A DNA stretch of 25,023 nt, taken from Acidobacteriota bacterium (lineage in GTDB: Bacteria; Acidobacteriota; Terriglobia; Terriglobales; Acidobacteriaceae). The notes under the pieces were generated by a model. It made no database searches. It had not been told where the DNA came from and worked only from the letters and a program-made list of their open reading frames with translations. Both the position numbers and the translations under genes were made by a program. Of the stretch, positions 6,241 to 13,600 are shown one piece after another. The DNA lies in contig JAJXYW010000010.1 of assembly GCA_021780415.1 (NCBI GenBank), positions 1 to 25,023 of the forward strand. The letters run 5' to 3'. How positions within the stretch are numbered: position 1 is the stretch's first letter; each line of letters begins with the position of its first letter.

Positions 6241-7146
6241 GTGGATTCGGACCTGCCGCCAGAAGCAACCAAGCATGCTAGCAAGCTAGCAAGTCTCTTT
6301 GAAGAATACCTAGCCGTTGAGTTGGAGGCGGCTGAGAAGGTGGGGGGGGTGGGCTTCATGGCACGCGCCTTGGTGCTGGCGACCCTCCCTCACAGTCGTC
6401 CGAAGGGGAACACGTTCCTCCGGGAGAATGGGGCCTTTTCGCTCGCCATCATGGCCCACCCGAAGGCCGGCCTCCCGTATGGATCCATCCCGCGATTACT
6501 CTTGTGTTGGGTGACTACCGAAACGATTCGCACGAAATCCAGGACGCTCATTCTCGGGAACAGCCTGAGCCAGTTCATGCGGAAGCTGGACCTGGCCCCC
6601 ACGGGGGGGCGATGGGGAAGCATATCGAGGATCAAGACGCAAATGGAGCGCCTTTTCTCTTGCACTATCAGCTGCCGCTACGGCGATGGTTCTTCAACGA
6701 TCCTACAGAACGTAACACCCATATCAAAGGCTTACCTCTGGTGGGACCCCAGAAGCCCAGCGCAAGCATCCCTGTGGGAGTCCTACATCATCCTGACCGA
6801 GGAATTCGCCCGGGAGATTCAGGACCGGCCGGTTCCCTTCTCGCTCTTTGCTCTCAAGTACCTCCGACAATCCCCCATGGCACTCGATATTTACCTCTGG
6901 ACTACCTACAGGAACAGCTACTCCACTAAAACCAGCCGGATCCCATGGGAAGCGCTTCAGATGCAATTTGGGGCAGGGTACCCAACTACCTCTACTGGAA
7001 AGCGCGACTTCAAACAGCGCTTTCTTCGGGCTTTACGCCGAGTCCAGGCCGTCTATCCCGATGCGCGGAAGCTCCACTCTGATGCGACAGTATTAGTATT
7101 CCCTCCCGGCAAGCCGGACGTCCACAAGCTTACCTCCAACAAATAG
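6241..7146 (+). CDS. repA: Plasmid replication initiator, RepA_C family
   Basis: 301 residues from a GTG with AGGGGGA upstream. The region from about 78 (GLPYGSIPRLLLCWVTTE, then IRTKSRTLILGNSLSQFM and LAPTGGRWGSI) is the hallmark of the plasmid-encoded RepA family (PF04796) found on IncW-like and other broad-host plasmids. These proteins bind iterons, melt the origin and load host replication proteins. Three 25-bp iterons start 47 bp downstream, the expected cis arrangement. An operator-like GCTAGC repeat lies within codons 12-18, so the partition repressor may also touch rep expression. No truncation is seen. Confidence 0.88.
   Translation: MDSDLPPEATKHASKLASLFEEYLAVELEAAEKVGGVGFMARALVLATLPHSRPKGNTFLRENGAFSLAIMAHPKAGLPYGSIPRLLLCWVTTETIRTKSRTLILGNSLSQFMRKLDLAPTGGRWGSISRIKTQMERLFSCTISCRYGDGSSTILQNVTPISKAYLWWDPRSPAQASLWESYIILTEEFAREIQDRPVPFSLFALKYLRQSPMALDIYLWTTYRNSYSTKTSRIPWEALQMQFGAGYPTTSTGKRDFKQRFLRALRRVQAVYPDARKLHSDATVLVFPPGKPDVHKLTSNK
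6275..6290. promoter_or_regulatory. Second GCTAGC repeat inside the start of repA
   Basis: ATGCTAGC-AA-GCTAGC repeats the half-sites and the 8-bp spacing of the parA operator at 5263-5278, here within the coding sequence of repA (codons 12-18). The two copies flank the par genes. It may be a second centromere element or an operator on repA; coding constraint alone would not demand the repeat. Confidence 0.5.
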
Positions 7147-7192
7147 CCTCATCTGCCTTATCGCCTGTTAAAAAGCCTGTGGAAGCAGCTTT

Positions 7193-7284
7193 TTTTCCAC
7201 GCATAAACGGTCACAAGGAAACAGCCTTTTCCACGCATAAACGGTCACAAGTTGGCCCTTTTTCCACGCATAAACGGTCACAAG
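7193..7284 (+). repeat. Three perfect iterons
   Basis: A 25-bp unit starting TTTTCCACGCATAAACGG and ending TCACAAG occurs at 7193-7217, 7227-7251 and 7260-7284 without a mismatch. Start-to-start spacing is 34 and 33 bp, close to three helical turns, so RepA would bind on about the same face each time. Three is fewer than many iteron origins, but sufficient in some. Confidence 0.92.
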
Positions 7285-7327
7285 ACCCCCAATCAAACCT
7301 CCTATGTGCGGGCCTTCCCCATGTCCT

Positions 7328-7366
7328 CCTGTAGTTAAAGAACCTGTAGTTAAAGATACCTGTAGT
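7328..7366 (+). repeat. Short direct repeats CCTGTAGTTAAAGA
   Basis: CCTGTAGTTAAAGA at 7328-7341 and 7343-7356, and a shortened copy CCTGTAGT at 7359-7366; spacing 15 and 16 bp. They are A/T-rich relative to the surroundings and lie 44 bp after the last iteron, so they may be origin-melting 13-mer-like repeats. They could instead be a transcription-factor site. Confidence 0.6.
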
Positions 7367-7382
7367 AGAGCCCGGCGGTCCC

Positions 7383-7418
7383 GTGGAAAACCCTCGGCCT
7401 TCGGCCGGGGTTTCCCAC
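7383..7418. terminator. Strong hairpin in the origin region
   Basis: GTGGAAAACCCTCGGCC (7383-7399) pairs with GGCCGGGGTTTCCCAC (7403-7418) around TTC, with one or two imperfect positions. There is no T-run, so a classical intrinsic terminator is uncertain. It could end transcripts entering the origin from either side, or act as a single-strand structure in replication. Confidence 0.45.
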
Positions 7419-7649
7419 CGTTCCGCTCGGGCCTACTGCTAGGGCAGAGAGAAACGAGAAGAAAGACACCACCACGAAGCAAGGCCCCACCCAAGCAGTG
7501 CTCTCTTTCTCTCACGCGCTAGGAGGGGCCAGGTTGAACGAAACGGGGGCAGGCAAGGGAATCCCATGGGCCTCTTTTCTTTCATTGCTCCTGGTGGCTC
7601 CCAGCGCGGGGTTCTTCGCGGGGGGGGGCGGCCGGAGCCATCTCGTGAG

Positions 7650-7898
7650 TCAGGTAGGCGAGCGCCAGCCGTTGGGGGTGAGTTCAACGCGGCCGGTCTG
7701 GCCGTTGGCGCTGAACTCATACCACCCCCAAGGCAATTCCTGGGACACGCGCTCAATCTCGAACCGATCCCAGCCCACGGGGCCGCCCAGCATAAGCGTG
7801 ACTTTCAAGGCGTGTCCCGAGCATGTTGCAGCAAGGCCTGGGTGGGTAATACCCTTGAGCGTTCCGGAGAATGCAACCCACTCTTTTGTCGATCCCAT
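7650..7898 (-). CDS. Hypothetical protein downstream of traD-like gene
   Basis: 82 residues, starting 36 bp after the end of the traD-like gene on the same strand, so probably the same transcript. No family recognised. It looks like a small beta-rich protein: alternating hydrophobic residues (LKVTLMLGG), several Trp, and YEFSANGQTGRVEL near the end. A weak GGGGGT lies upstream of the ATG; no better start is visible. The gene is doubtful on its own but more plausible as part of a mobilization operon, where small unknown genes are common. Confidence 0.42.
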   Translation of the reverse strand: MGSTKEWVAFSGTLKGITHPGLAATCSGHALKVTLMLGGPVGWDRFEIERVSQELPWGWYEFSANGQTGRVELTPNGWRSPT

Positions 7899-7934
7899 GG
7901 GGTACCCCCATTCTGTTACCCGGACTCTTACCGG

Positions 7935-8228
7935 CTATTTCTCCCCGGTGGCCTCTGCCGGTTCGACCGGCAGCGGTCCGACGGTCCGGATCCACCATTC
8001 TTTGAACTTGTCCGATCCGTCCATCACCGCCTTGCGGAGCGCTTCGGCTTGTTCCACGGTCTCCACTCCAAGCCGAGCCATGACGCCGCCGACCTGAATG
8101 AGGCGCCGGGTGCGCTGTTTTCGTTCCCGCTGGTTGTGGAGGGCTTCCAGCTTCTGCAACCGGGCCTTGGCTTGTTTCACCTTCTCTTCCGCTTCGCGGA
8201 TGCGGTCTTCGATGGTCTTCCCTGCCAT
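7935..8228 (-). CDS. TraD/MobC-like mobilization accessory protein
   Basis: 97 residues from the ATG at 8228, set by AAGGAGG eight bases upstream. An N-terminal charged coiled coil (TIEDRIREAEEKVKQAKARL to about residue 30) leads to a basic segment (NQRERKQRTRRLIQVGGVMA). This is the pattern of the small conjugal-transfer TraD/MobC-type proteins (PF06412-like) encoded divergently from MobQ relaxases, with oriT in between, as here. They help the relaxosome to form at oriT. The C-terminus is short and acidic. Divergent expression from mobA puts both promoters in or next to oriT, allowing autoregulation. Confidence 0.72.
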   Translation of the reverse strand: MAGKTIEDRIREAEEKVKQAKARLQKLEALHNQRERKQRTRRLIQVGGVMARLGVETVEQAEALRKAVMDGSDKFKEWWIRTVGPLPVEPAEATGEK

Positions 8229-8323
8229 CGTGTCCTCCTTATTCTCCACGGTACGCTCCCCCGGCATCGGCGGCAAGAGCGGGGCGCTTGACGGCGGAGG
8301 GCCGTTGGGGGGAATATCCGAAA

Positions 8324-8359
8324 GGCGCACTTATACATCGCTTCGCGATGTTGTGCGCC
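8324..8359 (-). other. Origin of transfer, IncQ/R1162-like oriT with nic site
   Basis: Read on the minus strand, inverted repeat ACATCGC-GAA-GCGATGT (8351-8335) is followed by ATAAGTGCGCC (8334-8324). IncQ plasmids such as R1162/RSF1010 have the same plan: an inverted repeat with a GAA loop, then TAAATGCG/CCCT, cut by MobA between G and C. The nick would fall between 8326 and 8325. An outer repeat (GGCGCAC at 8324-8330 with GTGCGCC at 8353-8359) makes the site more symmetric than R1162. A further hairpin, GAGGGC-TCC-GCCCTC, is at 8362-8376. With this strand, mobA would enter the recipient last, as is usual. Confidence 0.85.
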
Positions 8360-8401
8360 AAGAGGGCTCCGCCCTCCTGGACCTCTGGAGAAGATAGGGT
8401 C

Positions 8402-10072
8402 ATGGCGATTTACCACTTGTCGGCGCAGATCATCGGGCGATCATCCGGCCGGAGCGTGGTGGCTGCGGCGGCGTACCGGTCCGGGGAGCGCCTTCATGAA
8501 GAGCGCACGGACCAGACGCACGACTACACGAAACGGCAAGAGGTCGAGAGCGAAATCCATACCCCTGTTGGCGCTCCGGAATGGATGCAGGACCGGGAGC
8601 GCCTCTGGAACGCGGTGGACAGTGCGGAGAAGCGAAAGGACGCGCAGCTCGCGCGGGAGTTCAACCTGGCGCTGCCCAAGGAGCTGGATGCGGAAAGACA
8701 GCGAGAGCTGGTCCGGTCCTTCGTGAAGGAAGAGATCGTACAGCGGGGCATGGTGGCGGACGTAGCGATTCACCGGAACGATCCGAACAATCCCCACGCG
8801 CACGTTTTGGTGACGATGCGCGAGGTGACCCCCGAGGGGTTTGGAGCGAAGAACCGGGAGTGGAACCGGCCGGAGCAGTTGGAGCACTGGCGGGAGCAGT
8901 GGGCGGATCACACCAACCGGGCGCTGGAGCGGGCCGGGCGGGAGGAGCGGATCGACCACCGGTCGCTTCGGGCCCAGGGCATCGAACGGGAGCCCACCCG
9001 GCACCTGGGGCCGGCGGCGGCGGCGATGGAGCGGAAGCACCTGGACCCGGACCGGGGGCGGGTGGTGCGGGAGGTCCGGGAGTACAACCGGACCCTGGTG
9101 GACTTTCAGGGGGCCCAGAGCGAGCTGGAGCGGGAGAGGGGCATCCTGGAGCGGCACCAAGCGCGGATGGAGGGGGGGACGTGGGACGAGAAGGGGTCGC
9201 TGGCGGTGGCGGCGGTGGAGCGGGAGCGAGGCGGACCGGTGGGGTCCGCGGAGATCCTGCGGGAGAGCCGGGAGGCCCAGGCCGCGGTGTGGCAGCTGGC
9301 GGCCAAGGACCAGGCCCTGGAGCGGCGGGAGTCGGTCCTGGCGTCGTCGCATGAGGGAGCTGAGCGCAGCCGGCAGGAGTGGGCGGCAGCGGCGGAGCAA
9401 CAGAAGCGGGATGAGAGCTGGAGGGGCAAGATCGTGGACCAATGGTGGGGCGGCCGGACGGCATCCGAGGTGGAAGGGAACCGGTGGAGGGTGCAGACCG
9501 CGGCGGAGTCGTATCACCAGTACCTGAAGCAAGCGGGGCATACGGAGACCGGGGAGTTGCAGCGCGAGCTGCACCAAGTCCGGCAGCAGCGAGTGGAGCT
9601 GAAGGAGGAGCGGGAGCGGCAGGAAGCCCGGCGAGGGCTGTACGGCCCGGCGGCCGCGGGCTACGAGCGGCACCGGGAAGCGAGCCTGGAGCGGGACCCG
9701 GAGATTCAGGCACGGCACCAGGCGCGGCTGGAGTCCGGGGTGTGGCGGCCGAAGGAGAGCCTGGAGATGGCCCGGCTGGAGGTGGACAGGGGTGGCCCGG
9801 TGACGCGGGAATGGCTCCGGGAGCAGGCGGGGCGCGAGAGCAATGCGTGGAACGCCTACAGCCGGTGCGAGCGGTCGCTGGAGCACGCGGAGGAACTGGG
9901 GCGCTACCAAGAGGGGCTCGCCAGTGGGAGCGTGCAACACGACCGGACCCTGGACGCGGAGCTGAAGGAGATCGGCCGGGAAGCCATGAGGGCCCTGCAC
10001 CCGGAGGAAGCCGCGCGGGAGCTGGCGCACGAGCGCATGCGGGAAGACCTCTTCTGGAGCCGGAGCCGGTGA
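8402..10072 (+). CDS. mobA: MobA/MobL relaxase, MobQ family
   Basis: 556 residues. The ATG at 8402 gives the family's characteristic beginning MAIYHLSAQIIGRSSGRS followed by AAAAYRSGERL; Tyr25 is the expected nicking tyrosine, at the same position as in RSF1010 MobA. The HAH metal-binding motif is in NNPHAHVLVTMREV (about 134-147), and IDHRSL (about 185) follows. The relaxase domain covers about 1-210. The remaining ~340 residues are highly charged, Arg/Glu-rich and probably coiled-coil, with two related segments (near 265 and 455) containing ERHQAR/ARHQAR and GGPV. There is no primase domain like that of RSF1010. It cuts and pilots the strand at the adjacent oriT; coupling and pilus genes must come from a helper. 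Confidence 0.93.
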   Translation: MAIYHLSAQIIGRSSGRSVVAAAAYRSGERLHEERTDQTHDYTKRQEVESEIHTPVGAPEWMQDRERLWNAVDSAEKRKDAQLAREFNLALPKELDAERQRELVRSFVKEEIVQRGMVADVAIHRNDPNNPHAHVLVTMREVTPEGFGAKNREWNRPEQLEHWREQWADHTNRALERAGREERIDHRSLRAQGIEREPTRHLGPAAAAMERKHLDPDRGRVVREVREYNRTLVDFQGAQSELERERGILERHQARMEGGTWDEKGSLAVAAVERERGGPVGSAEILRESREAQAAVWQLAAKDQALERRESVLASSHEGAERSRQEWAAAAEQQKRDESWRGKIVDQWWGGRTASEVEGNRWRVQTAAESYHQYLKQAGHTETGELQRELHQVRQQRVELKEERERQEARRGLYGPAAAGYERHREASLERDPEIQARHQARLESGVWRPKESLEMARLEVDRGGPVTREWLREQAGRESNAWNAYSRCERSLEHAEELGRYQEGLASGSVQHDRTLDAELKEIGREAMRALHPEEAARELAHERMREDLFWSRSR

Positions 10073-10208
10073 GGGGGAAAGAGAACCTGGGCAGGGGCTC
10101 TCCTCGGGGGCAAGCTGGGGATGGGAGCTGATCCGGACTCCTTCTCCAGAAACGGCCCCCTAGAACGGCCCAGGACGGGCGAAACGGAGGGGGGCTGGTA
10201 GAAGGGAT

Positions 10209-10231
10209 GGGGCCCGCCGGATTCGGGCCCC
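10209..10231 (+). terminator. G+C-rich hairpin after mobA
   Basis: GGGGCCCG (10209-10216) and CGGGCCCC (10224-10231) pair perfectly around a 7-base loop, 137 bp beyond the mobA stop. No T-run follows, so it may stop or slow transcription only with a cofactor. Confidence 0.35.
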
Positions 10232-10460
10232 AGGGCTGTCCTGTGGCCGGCTGGGAGGAAGAAGCGCCGCTGTGCTGCTCCGTTCAGCACAATCCAAAAT
10301 CGGTGTTCCTTTTCCAGGCCTTCAGTGCCCTCCACCCCACGGAAAGAGGCCCCTTTTCCACGGACTCTGTTGAAAAGCTCCCGTAGCCTGGCTCCGGCGG
10401 ACAGCCCAGGCCCCTCTTGCTTTCCGGCGCTGCTCCCACAGGTTTCCCAGGCAGCGTGCC

Positions 10461-10480
10461 CTTTCGGCATCGACCGAAAG
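10461..10480. promoter_or_regulatory. Hairpin in the RHS upstream region
   Basis: CTTTCGG (10461-10467) and CCGAAAG (10474-10480) form a perfect 7-bp stem with a 6-base loop, about 200 bp before the RHS start. It could be an operator or an RNA structure in the leader; there is no other evidence. Confidence 0.3.
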
Positions 10481-10686
10481 CCTGCGGGCAACTTCTGCTC
10501 CGGGTGGAGACCAAGAGCTACGCGGAGAGGGCCCTTGACAACGAGCGATCCGAGGGAGTAGCCTCACGCCCAGATTCGCCAACAGGCTCGGTCTTCGAAG
10601 GGGGTCATTACACAACCAGAGAGCAAGGCGGTTTGGCCGCAGTGCCGGCCGGATTGCCGTATGGAGAATGGAGAGGGAAGGCATCC

Positions 10687-13600
10687 ATGCTGGGAAAGAG
10701 CGGGATCCGAGGAATGTGCGCGGTCGTTGGGGTGACCCTGCTGGCATCACTGTGTGCGCAGGACGTTCAGTTCCCCGGCAGTGTGAGCGGTAGTCTGAGA
10801 CAGGGTGTCTGGGTCTCCACGGCCTCCGGACTCTACCAGATCGCGTCAGGTTCCAGCGTGCCCGTCCTGGAAAGCCCGGCCGTCGCTGAGCCCGTGGTGG
10901 GGGCCGCTGACCCCGCCCGGGGCAAGGTCTGGTGGTATGGGGCCGGCCGGCTCCAGGCCCTCAGCGCCGGTGGCGCAGTCCTGGCCGATACTACCCCCGA
11001 ATCCCTCGCCTCCGTGGTCCAGCAGGCCTCCGGCTCCACTGCTTTTGTGGTGAACCCGGCGGATGGCCACCTGTGGCTCTCGGCCGGCTCCTCCCTCTAC
11101 GAATATGACCCGTCCTCGGAGCTGCTCCTGAACACCGTTCCCCTGGAAGGGACCATCCGGCGCCTCGCGGTGGATGCCATCCACGCGCACCTGTGGGTGG
11201 GATTGGATTCGCAGGTCCTGTGCCTGGATCCCTCGACGAAGGCGGTGACCCAATCGATCTTCCTGGAGCGCACCGCGACCCTCCTGGACATGGTCGTGGA
11301 TCCCGCCTCCGGAGCCCTGTGGGTGCTGACGAATAAGGAGCTCTGCAGCTATGACAGCACCGGGCGTTTGCTCTGCCGGGAAGCCGCCGAGGGAGGCGAG
11401 GCGGTCGCACCGGGCCGGGAAGGGTCGGCGTGGCTGGCATCGGGCACGAGCCTCCTCCACCTGGACGCTGCGTGCTCGCCTACCTTCTCCGTGCCGCTTC
11501 CGCCGGCGGATCAACGCGAGGAGGCCCTCGCCCCCGCGCACCTCCTCGTGGATCCCGCCTCGGGAGCGATCTGGGTCAGCCGGGGGAAGAAGCTGTTCCA
11601 GTACGATGCCACGGGAAGCCTTCTCCAGACCCTCTCCCTGCCAGGCGAGGCCCTGAGCCTGTTCTCGGAAGACGCCGGGACGCCCCCGCTTCCTTCGAGC
11701 CTCGCCCGTTTCGCCTGGTTTGGCTGTTCCTCCCTGATGGTCAACGGGCACACCCAGATCTATGCCTTGCCGGCACCGGGAGGAGCGCAGGGCTTCGGGG
11801 GCAACATCGCCTCGAACGGGCCCATCACGGTCAACGGCAGCAACACCATCGACGGCAATGCCACGCCGGGCCCGGGGCAGCAGGTCTCCATCAATGGCAC
11901 CTCCGGCCAGGTGGCCGGATCCACGGCACCGGCGGCTACCGCCCTCACCTGCGACGATGCAGGGGTAGGGGCCTGGGCCCAGTATGCCCAAGCCAGCAAC
12001 AACAACGCCGCCATCCCTGCGGGGTTCTTGGACAAGAACGGCAACTTCACCCTCAACGGCAACAAGAGCTGCACGCTGCCCGGAGGTATCTACTCCCTGG
12101 CCTCCTTTTCGGGCAACGGCAATACCACCCTCACCGTGAGCGGGCCGGTCATCCTCGTCGTCTCGGGGACCATCAGCCTCAACAGCCGGTGCACGCTCAA
12201 CGCCGGTGGCGATCCCACCGGGTGCCTCTTCCTTCAGACCAGCGGCTCCGCCGTTTCGCTCAACGGGAATGGCTCCGGGGACTTCCAGGTCTACGCGCCG
12301 CTCTCCTCCCTCACGGTCAACGGGAACGTGAACGGCACCGGCAACCTCTGGGCCAACACCTTCACCGGCAACGGCTCGGTGGTTTGGAACCGGATCAAGG
12401 ACACGACCCCGCCCACGGTGCTCATCACCGCGCCCCAGAACGGGAGCTACACCAACAAGCCCCAGCCGGCGGTGTCCATCGAGTACCAGGACAACCCCGG
12501 TGGAACCGGCGTGAACGTGGCTTCGCGCCGGGTCACCGTGGATGGCACCGATATCACCTCGGCCCTCACCCTCGGCCCCGGCGGGGCCACGGGGACCGTC
12601 CCCTCCCGTCTCGCGGACGGAGCCCATACCCTTCTGGCCCAGGTAGCGGATTACGACGGCAACGTAGGCAGCGCCACGGCGGCCTTCACGGTCAAGACCG
12701 TGCCCCCTCCTCCGGTCAACTCCAGCTTGGTCACCGTCTCCAGCGTGACGAACGGCAGCACCACGGTCTCCGGCGCCGCCGGGGCGACGCAGGCGGACAC
12801 CACCGTGCAGATCACCGACACCGCTTCGTCGGCGCAGGCCACCGCGTCCGCGGCCGCGGACGGCAGCTTCTCGGCCCAGGTCGCGGCCCAGGCGGGTAAC
12901 AATCTCACCCTGGTGGCCATCGACCTGGCGGGCAATGGGAGCAGCCCCATCACTGTCACCGTGCCGGGCGGAAGCGGGGGCGGCGGGACCATCCCCCCCG
13001 ATCCCTCGACCGTGGCACCGCCCCTCGACCCCACCGTGGTGACGGACCTGTACACGGCCACCCAGTTCCTCTACGCCGGGACCCCGCCCATCCAGACGGG
13101 TGTGGCTCCTGGGACCATCGATCCGCGCCGGGTGGCGGTGCTGAGGGGGCGTGTCGAGACCCTTGCCGGACAACCGCTTCCGGGCGTCACCATCACCGTC
13201 GCCGGCCATCCCGAGTTCGGCCAGACCCTCTCCCGCCTGGACGGGATGTTCGATCTGGTCGTGAACGGCGGAGGCCCGCTCACCGTGAACTACGCGATGG
13301 CCGGCTATCTCACGGCCCAGAGGCAAGTGCAGACCCCCTGGCGGGACTACCGGTGGCTACCCGACGTGATCCTGATCCAGCCTGATTCCCAGGTGACGGC
13401 CATTACCTTCGGTGGCACGACCTCCATCCAGGTGGCCCGCGGCTCCGCCCAGACCGACGCTAACGGCACGCGCCGGGCGACGCTCCTTTTCCAGGCGGGG
13501 ACCACGGCCTCCCTCGTCCTGCCCGATGGCAGCACGCAGCCGGTCTCGGTCCTGCACATCCGGGCCACCGAATGTACGGTCGGCCCGAACGGTCCCAAGG

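Larger units (their letters stand above)
7147..7649. other. Putative replication origin region (oriV)
   Basis: About 500 bp without a convincing gene between repA and the mob-linked minus-strand genes. It holds in order three iterons (7193-7284), 15-16-bp direct repeats (7328-7366), a strong hairpin (7383-7418), and then about 230 bp in which open frames lack ribosome sites. Each iteron begins TTTTCCACG, close to a DnaA box (TTATCCACA). The order rep gene, iterons and further repeats is standard for iteron plasmids. Confidence 0.72.
10073..10686. other. Long gap upstream of the RHS gene
   Basis: About 610 bp without a gene I can support. The RHS frame is open back to 10417, but that stretch has no ribosome site and lies before an evident signal peptide. 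Two hairpins stand out: GGGGCCCG/CGGGCCCC at 10209-10231 and CTTTCGG-CATCGA-CCGAAAG at 10461-10480. No clear -35/-10 pair is seen. The length suggests a long regulated leader for the RHS gene. Confidence 0.5.

Noticed and set aside
7193..7284. Iterons as a small CRISPR array
   Set aside because: Spacers are only 8-9 bp, no cas genes are present, and the repeats sit directly after repA.
7498..8097. Plus-strand frame of 199 codons through the traD region
   Set aside because: It runs opposite the well-supported traD-like gene (AAGGAGG, coiled-coil plus basic motif) and has no ribosome site or family resemblance.
8324..8376. Hairpins as a mobA or traD terminator
   Set aside because: They lie between divergent genes, and the nic-like ATAAGTGCGCC next to a GAA-loop repeat matches a MobQ oriT much better.
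8441..10030. Minus-strand frame of 529 codons opposite mobA
   Set aside because: Leu/Pro/Arg-rich shadow of the relaxase gene.
10417..10686. N-terminal extension of the RHS frame to 10417
   Set aside because: No ribosome site there, and the ATG at 10687 begins a normal signal peptide after GGAAGG; the extension would bury it.
10846..13326. Long minus-strand open frame (826 codons) opposite the RHS gene
   Set aside because: Arg/Gly-rich low-complexity translation without any domain or ribosome site; the plus frame has clear domains. It arises from high G+C third positions.
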